Positions 9,117-18,724 of a DNA stretch of 52,363 nt are shown one piece after another. A program made the translations under genes and the position numbers. Every line of letters starts with the position of its first letter. Positions within the stretch are counted from its first letter, which is position 1. This DNA comes from Christensenellaceae bacterium (GTDB taxonomy: Bacteria > Bacillota > Clostridia > Christensenellales > UBA1242). The notes under the pieces were generated by a model, which was not told where the DNA came from, made no database searches, and saw only the letters and a program-made list of their open reading frames with translations. The stretch is taken from NCBI GenBank assembly GCA_031262595.1, contig JAISHI010000021.1, positions 1 through 52,363 of the forward strand, written 5' to 3'.

Positions 9117-11222
9117 ATGAGCAAACAGGTAGAAGACCTTATTAAGGACTACATACAAAAGAATAAGATTACGTATTTTAACGCAGATAATTTTGCCTCG
9201 GCGATGAGCGGGGCGCTTAGGCTCGATGAAGGCGCGATTTTGCGGTCGATTGAGGCGTTAACCGCCGACGGTTTTTTAGCGACTAGGAACGGCAAACTCA
9301 TTAAATCCGCGGATTTAGGTTATAAAGTTGGCGTTATCTCGATTAACGCGAATGGGGCAGGGTTTGTTGATTTTGACGGTGCGCGCGGCGGGGATATTTT
9401 TATTTCGCCAAGCGATACGAACGGCGCGATAACAGGCGATAAGGTTTTTATTAAGCAAAAAGACGGTAAGCGCCGGGGCAATAAGCCGGCTTTCGAAGTC
9501 GTTCAAATCATTTCGCGCGGCGTTAGGAATGTTGTCGGGACTTTTATTCATGGCAAAAAAGAGGATTTTATTATCCCAGACGATGAGCGCGTTGGGAAGA
9601 ATTTCGTTGTTTTAAACGGAAAGGAATATCAAGGAAAGAGCGGGCAAAAGGTTGTTGCGCGATTTTCGGGCGAACATAAGGCGCGCAAAGTTGAGATTAA
9701 CGAAGTCATCGGCAGCGCGACCAAGGCCGGCAACGATATTCTATCAATAATCCGCGCGCATAACTTATATGAGGAGTTTTCGCCCGAAGTTGAAGCCGAA
9801 GCTAATAAAGTTGCGGTTGAGCCAACCGCCGCGGACATGAAAGGGCGGGTTGATTTCCGTAAAAAGTTGGTGTTCGCTTGCGACCCGTATGATTGTCGCG
9901 ATCGGGACGATGCGTTGAGCCTTTGGGACAACGAGGACGGCACGCGAACGCTCGGCGTTCATATTTCCGCGGTCGAACATTACGTTAAGGCTGGCAGCGA
10001 ACTCGACAAAGAAGCCTTTAAGCGCGGAACAAGCGTTTATTTTCCGGATAGAGTTTTGCCGATGATCCCAACAAAACTCTCGAACGGCGTTTGCAGCCTC
10101 GACGAGGGTAAGGACAGGTTAACGTTATCCGTTATGATAACGCTAGATAAGAAAAACAAGATTATAAAGCATGAAATCGTTAAATCCGTGATTCGTTGCG
10201 GGCGGGCGTTCGCTTATGAGGAAGTTCAAGCGGTTATTGATGACGCACCGGGCGCGCGGGCGAAAGAGAAGAAGTTCGCGCCGATGATTTTGCAGCTCGC
10301 GGAGCTAACATTACATTTCGAAAAAGAGCGGCGCGCGCGCGGGGAGGTTATTTTAACTGTTCCTGAGCCGAAAATCGTCCTCGACCCCGAAACTTTTAAA
10401 ATCGTCGACGTTATCGCGCATCCGCATAACCTTTCGCATAGAATTGTCGAAACTTTTATGATCTTAGCGAATGAAGTTATCGCGGAACATTATAATAAGA
10501 TGGATATGCCGTTCGTTTATCGTATCCACGAAAAACCAGACGCCATGAAAGTCCAAAACTTTTTAGGCGCGTTAACTCCGTTCGGGGTTCAGCACCACAT
10601 TAGCCCCGAAAGCCCGATGGGCATAGATTATCAAGCCATGCTCGACGGAGTTGCGCCTGAAATCTTGCCGATTGTTTCAATGCTCGCGCTTCGTAGCATG
10701 CAAAAAGCGAGATATAGCGAAGTTAACGTCGGGCATTTCGGCTTAGGAAGTTCGTTTTATTGCCATTTTACAAGCCCGATCAGGCGTTATCCAGACCTCG
10801 CGATACATAGAATCATAAGCGACTTTATCGGTTCGCGCATGAGCAGCCATAAAATCGAGGAACTTAAAGAGTTCGTTGCGAGCGCGGCGGAACAATCCAG
10901 CAAGACCGAACTTAACGCGGTTCATGCCGAGCGCGACGTCAACGACCTTAAACGCGCCGAGTTTATGCATGAGCATATCGGCGAGGATTTCGACGGCGTA
11001 ATAAACGGGATTAAGGATTTTGGTATCTTTGTTTACCTGCCGAATACCGTCGAGGGGTTAATCCGCATCGAAAATATGACGGGCGATACCTTTGTTTACG
11101 ACGAAAAAACGTCGACGTTGCGCGGGCGAACTCGAACTTTTAAAATGGGCGACCCGATACGCGTTAAATGCGTTGCGGTAAATATGTCAAGAAAGCAGAT
11201 AGAATTTACACAGATTATTTGA
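9117..11222 (+). CDS. rnr: ribonuclease R
   Basis: DPYDCRDRDDALSL RNB motif, HFTSPIRRYPDLAIHR, C-terminal S1 domain (GVINGIKDFGIFVYLPNTVEGLI). Confidence 0.95.
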   Translation: MSKQVEDLIKDYIQKNKITYFNADNFASAMSGALRLDEGAILRSIEALTADGFLATRNGKLIKSADLGYKVGVISINANGAGFVDFDGARGGDIFISPSDTNGAITGDKVFIKQKDGKRRGNKPAFEVVQIISRGVRNVVGTFIHGKKEDFIIPDDERVGKNFVVLNGKEYQGKSGQKVVARFSGEHKARKVEINEVIGSATKAGNDILSIIRAHNLYEEFSPEVEAEANKVAVEPTAADMKGRVDFRKKLVFACDPYDCRDRDDALSLWDNEDGTRTLGVHISAVEHYVKAGSELDKEAFKRGTSVYFPDRVLPMIPTKLSNGVCSLDEGKDRLTLSVMITLDKKNKIIKHEIVKSVIRCGRAFAYEEVQAVIDDAPGARAKEKKFAPMILQLAELTLHFEKERRARGEVILTVPEPKIVLDPETFKIVDVIAHPHNLSHRIVETFMILANEVIAEHYNKMDMPFVYRIHEKPDAMKVQNFLGALTPFGVQHHISPESPMGIDYQAMLDGVAPEILPIVSMLALRSMQKARYSEVNVGHFGLGSSFYCHFTSPIRRYPDLAIHRIISDFIGSRMSSHKIEELKEFVASAAEQSSKTELNAVHAERDVNDLKRAEFMHEHIGEDFDGVINGIKDFGIFVYLPNTVEGLIRIENMTGDTFVYDEKTSTLRGRTRTFKMGDPIRVKCVAVNMSRKQIEFTQII

Positions 11223-12273
11223 TAATAAATCGGATTTTCTTGCCCACTTCGATATGGAAAGGATATTCGGTATAGCGGTTGCCGTCGAGGTCGGTGTAGG
11301 CGAAATCTTTTGCGATGGGTTTTTGCGTATCAACCGAAACTGTAAAGGATTTTCCTTGGAGATAGATAACGTTTTTGTTTTCGTGGATTTTACATTTGCT
11401 TTGGGCGGTTTTAACGGCGAGCCTTTCGAAAAGCCCGCATTTTTTTATTATCGCAAGGTCTAAAAGCCCGTCGCTTATGTTCGCGAGCGGCGCTGCGTTT
11501 TTTATCGTTCCGACTGTATCGCTGTTCGCGATATAGAACATGAAAATGTCCTCTTCGATTACGAGTTCGTTATCGTCTTTATCGATTATTTCGAACTTAA
11601 CGCGTTGGGGTTTTAGGTTAAACGAATGAAAAATCGCCCGAGCGAGATACGCGGCTTTGCCCCAAATTTGTTTAACGCGCTTTTTATAGGTATTAACGCC
11701 GTTCGTAAACGCGCCGCCGCAAGCAACATTTATCGCGTAGTCCGTTCCGTTAACTAGGAGGGTATCAATCTCGGCGGTTTCGCCGTTTAAAATGGTTTTC
11801 GCGGCCTCTTTCGCGTTGGTTTGGGTCCCGAGATAAGTTGCGAAGTCGTTGGCTGTTCCTTTCCCGAACGCAAAAATCGGGATATCGACGTCGTTTTTAA
11901 TCATCGCGTCGATGTTTTTCCCGAGCGTTCCGTCGCCGCCAACTATTACCGCAACATCGGCCTCGGGTTTCGTTGCCCAAAATTCTTGCATGGCGGTTAG
12001 GCTATGGCTTTCGAACATAAGAATGCTGGAATCTGGCGTTTGGATTTCGAGTTCATTTAAAAGTTGGAGCGCGTGGGTTTTCGCGTGCCCTTTGCCGGCG
12101 TCTGGGTTAAAAACTATAAGAATTTTTTTAATTTTTCGGCGCAAATCCGTTGATACTTCGTCGAACCGCGGACTTGCATTTCGGTCGGGGGCGTTTAAGC
12201 CCACCTCCTCATGCGCGCCTTGTTCTCCTCGTCTGAACGGATTTTCGCTCGAAAAATTGTTTTTTTTGTTCAT
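11215..12273 (-). CDS. diacylglycerol kinase family lipid kinase
   Basis: KKILIVFNPDAGKGHAKTHA and VIVGGDGTLGKNIDAM. Confidence 0.9.
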   Translation of the reverse strand: MNKKNNFSSENPFRRGEQGAHEEVGLNAPDRNASPRFDEVSTDLRRKIKKILIVFNPDAGKGHAKTHALQLLNELEIQTPDSSILMFESHSLTAMQEFWATKPEADVAVIVGGDGTLGKNIDAMIKNDVDIPIFAFGKGTANDFATYLGTQTNAKEAAKTILNGETAEIDTLLVNGTDYAINVACGGAFTNGVNTYKKRVKQIWGKAAYLARAIFHSFNLKPQRVKFEIIDKDDNELVIEEDIFMFYIANSDTVGTIKNAAPLANISDGLLDLAIIKKCGLFERLAVKTAQSKCKIHENKNVIYLQGKSFTVSVDTQKPIAKDFAYTDLDGNRYTEYPFHIEVGKKIRFIIK

Positions 12274-12276
12274 GAA

Positions 12277-13524
12277 CTATGCCCTCCAAAAGACCGGTTT
12301 GTTCTTTTGTGCGCGGTTGCAAACCGTTTCGTAAAGGCGGTCGGCCTTTTCGTCGATTTCTTTAAGGCGTTTATAATATGTATTCTTTGTTGGGGCGTTT
12401 TTATTTCCGCGAACGATAACGGGCGTTATAGAATTCGCGCAAAGAATCGCCATAAGTTCGTCCTCGCTCTCGTCGATGCAAAGCAGGTTTGAGTAAGGCA
12501 ATGAGTTATTTTTATAAAGTAATTCTATATCGGTTTTTGTTATGCTGAGAGTGCTATGAAGGGCTATCCGCGCGACTCTCGAAACCGAAAAGCGTTTCGT
12601 TGGGATATTATTTTTAAAATCCTCGAAATTCGTCGGTTTAACGTTTTCGATAAGGTTTATTAGTTCCTCGTTAACGTTATAAATTTTCGCGAGTTCGTCG
12701 TTTGTTTTCGTATTAAATAACGCAATCGCGCCGAATAGGTCGAGGTCGGGCTTGCTTGCGAGGGCTTTTAGGGTATGCGGAACAGTTTCGGGGGGGATAA
12801 AGTTCGTTATGTTTATGTTATTGAAATGAACGGCATCGTTTAAGGCAACGCGCAGGCTCGTTGCGCTTGTGAATCCATTTTTAAGCGCGGTATCGTTATG
12901 CTCGCCGCCGACGCGCATTATCGGAACAGGAACTATCGGGCTTTTTAGGCGGTTTAGTTCTTTAAGGTATTCGATTGCGAGGATGTTATTGCTGCCGCGC
13001 ATAACGGAGGCGATAATTTCGCTGGGAATTTCGGGCAGGAGTTTTTTAACGACCTCTATCCGCGCATTTTCGAAACTTATGCCTTGTTTTATATGCTGTT
13101 TTATATATTTGTCGAAGTCGATTTTGTTTGCAGTTTGAACGTAGGCGATTGCTTTAAGTAGTCCGAGGTTCGTTTCCTCCGCGCCGAAGATAAGATGGGA
13201 AACGAACGGAAACGACGCCGCGATTTGGACGCCTGCTTTTGCGAAAACTTCGGCGTTGCCCGTCGCGAACGCCGTCGGAATTTCTAAAACCGCCGCCGCG
13301 CCGCACTCTACCGCGCAAACCGCGCGCGTATATTTATCGATAATCGCAGGCTCGGCGCGTTGGGTAAAATTTCCGCTTTGAATGATTAAAACATGGGTGC
13401 AATCGGTTTTTCTAAACGCTTCGTCGATTATATAGGCGTGCCCGTTATGAAAAGGATTGAATTCGGCAATAATCGCCCCAATCTTAATTTTTCGGCGGCT
13501 CGGAACCGTGAAATCGCGTATCAT
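12277..13524 (-). CDS. tmcAL: tRNA(Met) cytidine acetate ligase-like nucleotidyltransferase
   Basis: KIGAIIAEFNPFHNGHAYIIDEAFR, GNFTQRAEPAIIDKYTRA, EIPTAFATGNAEVFAKAGV. Confidence 0.92.
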   Translation of the reverse strand: MIRDFTVPSRRKIKIGAIIAEFNPFHNGHAYIIDEAFRKTDCTHVLIIQSGNFTQRAEPAIIDKYTRAVCAVECGAAAVLEIPTAFATGNAEVFAKAGVQIAASFPFVSHLIFGAEETNLGLLKAIAYVQTANKIDFDKYIKQHIKQGISFENARIEVVKKLLPEIPSEIIASVMRGSNNILAIEYLKELNRLKSPIVPVPIMRVGGEHNDTALKNGFTSATSLRVALNDAVHFNNINITNFIPPETVPHTLKALASKPDLDLFGAIALFNTKTNDELAKIYNVNEELINLIENVKPTNFEDFKNNIPTKRFSVSRVARIALHSTLSITKTDIELLYKNNSLPYSNLLCIDESEDELMAILCANSITPVIVRGNKNAPTKNTYYKRLKEIDEKADRLYETVCNRAQKNKPVFWRA

Positions 13525-13563
13525 TTGACTTTAATTTTAACATAGGCTATCGTTTAATAACAA
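13525..13563. promoter_or_regulatory. face-to-face overlapping divergent promoters for tmcAL (-) and ackA (+)
   Basis: ackA: TTGACT 13525-13530 -17- TATCGT 13548-13553; tmcAL: TTGTTA (revcomp 13558-13563) -18- TAAAAT (revcomp 13534-13539). Confidence 0.6.
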
Positions 13564-13572
13564 GGAGATATT

Positions 13573-14706
13573 ATGAACGTTTTAGTTATAAACTCGGGTT
13601 CGAGCAGCTTAAAATTCCAACTTTTAAATACTTTAACCGGCGAGATTATTAAAAAGGGGACAATCGAACGCATCGGCGAGCCGTCGTTTTGCCCGTCGCA
13701 TGAGGAGGCTGTTCGCGGCGTTTTAACGCAAATCGCTGGGATAAAAATCGACGCAATCGGGCATAGGGTCGTTCAAGGCGGAGATATATTTAAAGAAAGC
13801 GTTATTATAAACGAGAAAAATTTAAGCGCAATAAGTGAACTTTCGGCTCTCGCGCCCCTGCATAACCCAGCCGCGGTTATGGGCATTCGGGCTTGCTTAA
13901 CCTTGCTCCCTAACGTTAAAAACGTCGTGGTTTTCGATACCGCGTTCCATCAAACCATGCCGGAGGGCGCGCGGAATTACGCAATCCCCGAAGTCGACCG
14001 AAAAGCGGGCATAAAAAAATACGGCGCGCACGGAACTAGCCACTTTTTCGTTGCGAAACAAGCGGCGAAAATTTTAGGGCGACCACTTAATGAGCTTAAA
14101 CTCATTTCCTGCCATATCGGCAACGGCGCGTCGGTTTGCGCTATTGATAAGGGAAAATCAGTTGATACGAGCATGGGGCTAACTCCGCTAGAAGGTTTAG
14201 TTATGGGGACGCGTTCGGGCGATATCGACCCAGCCGCGGTTGCGATGATTGCAGAAAAACACGGGTTTTCGTTAGCCGAAACGGTTTCTTACTTAAATAA
14301 GAGGTGTGGGCTTAAAGCTTTAATGGGCGAGGGCGAAGGGGATATGCGCGACGTTGAGAAAGGGCTAAAAAACGGCGATAAGAACGCGAGGCTTGCGCTT
14401 TCGGTTTTCGTTCGGCGGCTTATTAAATATATCGGCGCGTATCTTGGCGTTTTAAACGGCGCGGACGCGATTATTTGGACGGCGGGCGTTGGACTGCATA
14501 CGCCGATTATTCGCGAGGAGGTTGCGAAAGGTTTTGCGTTCGCGGGCGCGGATATCGATAAGCAACTTAACGATAAAATAAACGGCAGCGAGGGCAACCG
14601 CAACCGCACGCTCGACATTTCCGCCGAAAACGCGAAAATCAAAACGCTTATTATCGCTACGAACGAAGAACTCGAAATCGCCCACGAATGCGAGCGGTTG
14701 ATTTAA
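13573..14706 (+). CDS. ackA: acetate kinase
   Basis: VINSGSSSLKFQLLN, VFDTAFHQTMPE, KYGAHGTSH, HIGNGASVCAI, MGLTPLEGLVMGTRSGDIDP; SD AAGGAG. Confidence 0.98.
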   Translation: MNVLVINSGSSSLKFQLLNTLTGEIIKKGTIERIGEPSFCPSHEEAVRGVLTQIAGIKIDAIGHRVVQGGDIFKESVIINEKNLSAISELSALAPLHNPAAVMGIRACLTLLPNVKNVVVFDTAFHQTMPEGARNYAIPEVDRKAGIKKYGAHGTSHFFVAKQAAKILGRPLNELKLISCHIGNGASVCAIDKGKSVDTSMGLTPLEGLVMGTRSGDIDPAAVAMIAEKHGFSLAETVSYLNKRCGLKALMGEGEGDMRDVEKGLKNGDKNARLALSVFVRRLIKYIGAYLGVLNGADAIIWTAGVGLHTPIIREEVAKGFAFAGADIDKQLNDKINGSEGNRNRTLDISAENAKIKTLIIATNEELEIAHECERLI

Positions 14707-14708
14707 AG

Positions 14709-16673
14709 TTATTTAAGCCTATCGTTAAAATATCTATCTAAACAAACCCATTTTTTAACCATTTCTGTATAATCCGCGTAAAAATTGTCGCGGTCGCGTT
14801 CTGTTGCGTTCTCTGTCGCGTAAAGGAGGTTGCCGATATCATAACAAAAGAATTTATCGTTAAAGATTCCGCCGGAATGCGAGATAACGACGCTTGTTTC
14901 GGGCGCGAAAATATTATTCCCTAAATAAAATGCAGGGTTATAACTAACGCCTAATAAATCGAGAATCGAAACGGTTAGGTCGAACGTTCCGGTGAATTTT
15001 GTTATATTGCGCTCGATTGTTTGGTTGTCTTCGATAGATTGCGACCAAATAAACGCAGGTAGGTTATAAACTTTGGGGTTTAGGTTGTCCGCGTTTTTAT
15101 ATTCGTTGACGAGCCCGAAACTAAACGCGTTATGGTCGGCGTAAAATAGTATTGTTGTTTCCTCATAGAGTCCGCGCGCGATGAGTTCGTCTTTTAGGTA
15201 TTTAATCCCGTCGTCAACAACCATCATTTCCGCAACGCCCCATTTCCAATCCTCATACCATTCCTCGCCCGCAATATCCGCGAAATCGGCGTCGTCGATT
15301 AAATCGTAAAACGCTTTATTATAAGGCGTTTCGTCCCAAGCGACATGGGCGTTTATCGTCGAAATCCAAGAGATAAAGGGTTTTTCTTGTTGCGGTAAAA
15401 ACGTATCGATGTTGCCCTCTAAAAACCATTTTTCGGGCAAGTTCCAACCGCCATACGCGTTAACGTCGCCGCCGTTTGCGCCGATATATTTCGCTTTTTC
15501 GGCTGGCGTGCTGTCATAAAAAACTGTTCTGTCGAAGCCGTAATATTCGGTATGCGTTTTGTCGCGGTTATAGTTTTTGCTAGCCTCGAGATGCATATAG
15601 GTAGCCGTTTCATAGCCCGCCTCATTTTTTAACATATTAACTAGGCTTTTCGAAAAATAGTCATCTTTAAGTTCCTCCGTCCAATCCTTAACATCAAATG
15701 GGTTCATGAGCTGCGGATACGAGCCCAGAATTCCGCTCGTTTCGCTGTAATCTGTTTTCGCTTGGGCATGATAATTCTCTAGATTTATTCCGTTCGTCAT
15801 AAAACCTGATAGCGTCGGTAAATATTTCGCGGTGCGTTTGTTAAGGAAAACGCTGTCGCCGGTTTCGAGCATTATAACGATAAGATTGTTGCCTTTGTCG
15901 ATCTCGAAATAGTCACTCGGCGTCGAAACTTGCGTGCTAAAATATTCCGCGACGTCGTTATCGGCGAGTAGGTTCGTCGCGTATTCGGGTTTTTCACCTA
16001 AAAGAAGGTTTCTAAAATAGAAACTAAAACTGCCGAACTTTATAAAATAGGCGTTTTTATTCGACAAATCTTCATAAAGATACTTATCGCTAAACGTTCG
16101 CGTCCAAACGGCTTTTTCTACATTTTCGTTTATCGGGAGAAACGCTTTTTGGATATAAAACGCGCTAGGAGCGAGCGAAACAAGCGCAACGAAAAGCATT
16201 GCCATCGAGAGATAACTTTTGTCTTTAAATTTAACTCGTTCTTTAATTTTAACGGTTATAATAATCATTGCCGCTAACGCAAGCGCGAAAATCGCAACGA
16301 AAATCGCGATCTCACCCCAATTAAAGAACGCCATTGCCTCGCTGCCGTGCGCGTTTAGGGTGTTGCCTGCAAGCCCGATTAGGGCGAAATGGTCAGCGTT
16401 TAAGATATCGCCGTAAAGCGGATAAAGGCTCGAGTTCGCTATTCCAATCGCGGTTTGAAGTAGCAATAAAACTCCAGCGACACAAGTCGACGCGATGCTC
16501 GACGGGATAAAAAATAAGATCGCCGAAATACCGAGCATTATGCAAATGTCGAACAGGGGATAAGTCGGGAAGACCCCGAACCCGAGAATCAAAAAAGTCG
16601 CGATTTCGATAACTATCGCGCCGAAAAAATAAATCCCCGCAATTAGCCCTTGTTTTAGAAAAAACCTTTTCAT
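14709..16673 (-). CDS. LTA synthase family membrane sulfatase
   Basis: N-terminal TMs then VIMLETGDSVFL, TDYSETSG, ILFYADHNAF alkaline-phosphatase/sulfatase motifs. Confidence 0.85.
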   Translation of the reverse strand: MKRFFLKQGLIAGIYFFGAIVIEIATFLILGFGVFPTYPLFDICIMLGISAILFFIPSSIASTCVAGVLLLLQTAIGIANSSLYPLYGDILNADHFALIGLAGNTLNAHGSEAMAFFNWGEIAIFVAIFALALAAMIIITVKIKERVKFKDKSYLSMAMLFVALVSLAPSAFYIQKAFLPINENVEKAVWTRTFSDKYLYEDLSNKNAYFIKFGSFSFYFRNLLLGEKPEYATNLLADNDVAEYFSTQVSTPSDYFEIDKGNNLIVIMLETGDSVFLNKRTAKYLPTLSGFMTNGINLENYHAQAKTDYSETSGILGSYPQLMNPFDVKDWTEELKDDYFSKSLVNMLKNEAGYETATYMHLEASKNYNRDKTHTEYYGFDRTVFYDSTPAEKAKYIGANGGDVNAYGGWNLPEKWFLEGNIDTFLPQQEKPFISWISTINAHVAWDETPYNKAFYDLIDDADFADIAGEEWYEDWKWGVAEMMVVDDGIKYLKDELIARGLYEETTILFYADHNAFSFGLVNEYKNADNLNPKVYNLPAFIWSQSIEDNQTIERNITKFTGTFDLTVSILDLLGVSYNPAFYLGNNIFAPETSVVISHSGGIFNDKFFCYDIGNLLYATENATERDRDNFYADYTEMVKKWVCLDRYFNDRLK

Positions 16674-16681
16674 GATTATAT

Positions 16682-16710
16682 ATTATAGGAAGTGTTTTAC
16701 AAAAAAACAA
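16682..16710 (-). promoter_or_regulatory. promoter of LTA-synthase-like gene TTGTTT-17-TATAAT, 8 nt to ATG
   Basis: -10 at 16682-16687, -35 at 16705-16710. Confidence 0.6.
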
Positions 16711-16725
16711 CCGCATTTGCGGCTG
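16701..16725 (-). terminator. probable intrinsic terminator downstream of LysR gene
   Basis: Minus strand CCGCAAATGCGG followed by TTGTTTTTTT. Confidence 0.6.
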
Positions 16726-16862
16726 TCGGTTCGGCGGCTTTTCGGCTATAAAATGCTTGTCTTTCTTGGTCGTTTAGGTTTTGCTAAACTTCCCGCGAAA
16801 GAAATCATTTTCTATCTCGAAAATCCGCTCGAACCGTTATATTGTTTTTGTTGCGCTCTTAT

Positions 16863-17795
16863 TTAAGATAAAAAGAATGTGTGGAGTGCCTTGCTGAACG
16901 CGCGTCCGGCTTTACTCATATGGTCGCTATTATAAACGACAACAAGTTCGTATTTTGGGAAGTCGAAGCCTTCGGGCTTGATTTTAACGATGTTGTTAAG
17001 GACATTTGTGCTGTCGATATAGTTATCGCAAGCGAACGACGCCGCGAGCCCTTTTTCGACCATGCGGAATGTCGTATCGCTAAGCGGATAAGCATACGCG
17101 AATTTGAGTTTGTCGCCGAGAAGCGAGAAGAGTTGGCGCGAGAGGCGGTTGTCGCTCTTTATAAACGGCAAAGAGCTAAGTTCCTTCGCGGTTGGGGTTT
17201 CGCTTAATTTATTATTCTTTAAAAGTTCCTTGCTTGCGATGAACGAATAAGGGAGGGCGCAAAGCGTTTCGTATGAGAAATTAGGGTGCTCTTTTTTGTC
17301 CTCGTTTATCGTGTTCTCAACCCAAGCATCAAGCACGATGTCGATTTTGCGGTTATGAAGCATCTCGTTTAAATCTTTCTTTAACATATTATAAAGTTCA
17401 ATTTGGATGTTTGGATATTTATTATTAAAGTCGATGATGAAATCTAAAATCATGGTCGAGCAAATATAACTTGGGCAGCCTAAACGTATAGTTCCGCCGC
17501 TTTTCTCGTTAAAAGTCTTAACGCTTTCTTCCGCTTCGGCGATGATCGTTAGGGCGTGCTTAATTTTCTCATAAAGAATTTTCCCGTCTTCCGTTGGGTC
17601 AACGCCGCGCGGATGGCAATGGAAAAGCGTTACGCCGAGCTCGGTTTCAAGGTCGCGGATGTTATAAGTTATTGTTGGTTGAGTGCAAGCCAACTTCTCG
17701 GCTGCCTTAATCATACTGCCTGTTTCATAAAGCGCAACAAACACTTTATAGCGGTTATAATTTACTGTCGAAATTTCCATAAGATACTCTAACAT
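16863..17795 (-). CDS. LysR-family transcriptional regulator (start may be internal MEISTVNYN)
   Basis: YKVFVALYETGSMIKAAEKLACTQPTITYNIRDLETELGVTLFHCHPRGVDPTEDG. Confidence 0.93.
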   Translation of the reverse strand: MLEYLMEISTVNYNRYKVFVALYETGSMIKAAEKLACTQPTITYNIRDLETELGVTLFHCHPRGVDPTEDGKILYEKIKHALTIIAEAEESVKTFNEKSGGTIRLGCPSYICSTMILDFIIDFNNKYPNIQIELYNMLKKDLNEMLHNRKIDIVLDAWVENTINEDKKEHPNFSYETLCALPYSFIASKELLKNNKLSETPTAKELSSLPFIKSDNRLSRQLFSLLGDKLKFAYAYPLSDTTFRMVEKGLAASFACDNYIDSTNVLNNIVKIKPEGFDFPKYELVVVYNSDHMSKAGRAFSKALHTFFLS

Positions 17796-17843
17796 ACCTA
17801 AATAAAAAAAACAATACCTAATATAAAATTTCTTGCGATTTTA

Positions 17844-18452
17844 TTATTTTTGTTTCGATTGATCCCCGTTGTTAGTTTGTGCTTTAAAGTTTGAGCAAGT
17901 AGTTGTTTGCGGACACTGGAAAGTGGCGTTAATATTATTAATATTGGGTGTACTTTCATTGAGTTTTTTCTTCTGCAAGGCATCAGGCATATAGTCTTTC
18001 AATAGATCTTCTTTATTAATATGTTTATATTTACATACTTTTATCATAGCGTATAGCAAGTCTATGTAATGTTTATTTAAACCTATTTCCAGTATCGAAA
18101 TGGTACTGTGTAATTGAATGAGCTCTGGGGGGACTTGTTCTGGATTACTTCTTTTTAAATTTTCCCGATTGATGTACAATTCTTTGAGTGTGTCGGACGT
18201 ATTCATAAAAGTATACCACGCATCTTTTACTCCCTTGAATTTGGCATAGATAACAACTATTCTGTTCATTGCTTTGACGATTTCTTCAAATCTAAAAAAA
18301 CTATGTCCCCTAATAGACATTAAGGCATTTAGCAATTCCAAACGTTGACGTCTTATCGAATCCCATTTGTTAATTATAAATAAAATTAGGCCAACGACTA
18401 AGCCTGATATAAGTCCGCTAGATAATTCTAAAAATATAGATCCTATATTCAT
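17844..18452 (-). CDS. DUF6680-like membrane-anchored protein of atypical composition
   Basis: N-terminal TM; RRQRLELLNALMSIRGHSFFRFEEIVKAMNRIVVIYAKFKGVKDAWYTFM resembles DUF6680 from memory; promoter TTGCAT-16-TATATT 6 nt upstream. Confidence 0.6.
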   Translation of the reverse strand: MNIGSIFLELSSGLISGLVVGLILFIINKWDSIRRQRLELLNALMSIRGHSFFRFEEIVKAMNRIVVIYAKFKGVKDAWYTFMNTSDTLKELYINRENLKRSNPEQVPPELIQLHSTISILEIGLNKHYIDLLYAMIKVCKYKHINKEDLLKDYMPDALQKKKLNESTPNINNINATFQCPQTTTCSNFKAQTNNGDQSKQK

Positions 18453-18572
18453 GATAGAAATATATCACAGTTTCATTTATATGCAAATAAAAATAAATTC
18501 AAGGTTCGCAATTGTCCTGGAGTGAATTTATGGAGCATTTAGTGAAGAATGAAAAATGAAGAGTGAAGAATT

Positions 18573-18598
18573 AAAAAATTCCCTTACGGGAATTTTTT
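18573..18598 (-). terminator. intrinsic terminator abutting tRNA-Thr 3' end
   Basis: AAAAAATTCCCGTAAGGGAATTTTTT. Confidence 0.8.
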
Positions 18599-18672
18599 GG
18601 AGCTGATGGCGGGGGTCGGACCCGCGACCTCCTCGTTACCAACGAGGTGCACTACCACTGTGCTACATCAGC
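18598..18672 (-). tRNA. tRNA-Thr(GGT), CCA encoded
   Basis: GCTGATG...CATCAGC acceptor, anticodon stem-loop CCTCG-TTGGTAA-CGAGG, GGGTCCGACCCC T arm, TCCA end; upstream TTGCAA-16-TATAAT promoter. Confidence 0.95.
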
Positions 18673-18724
18673 AAGATGTTGCAATTATTATAACAAAGTT
18701 AAGAAAAATTGCAACAGCAAAAAG

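Noticed and set aside
16672-16866. 64-aa plus-strand ORF between LTA-synthase-like and LysR genes
   Set aside because: Overlaps promoter/terminator signals; no SD, no domain; probably noncoding intergenic sequence.
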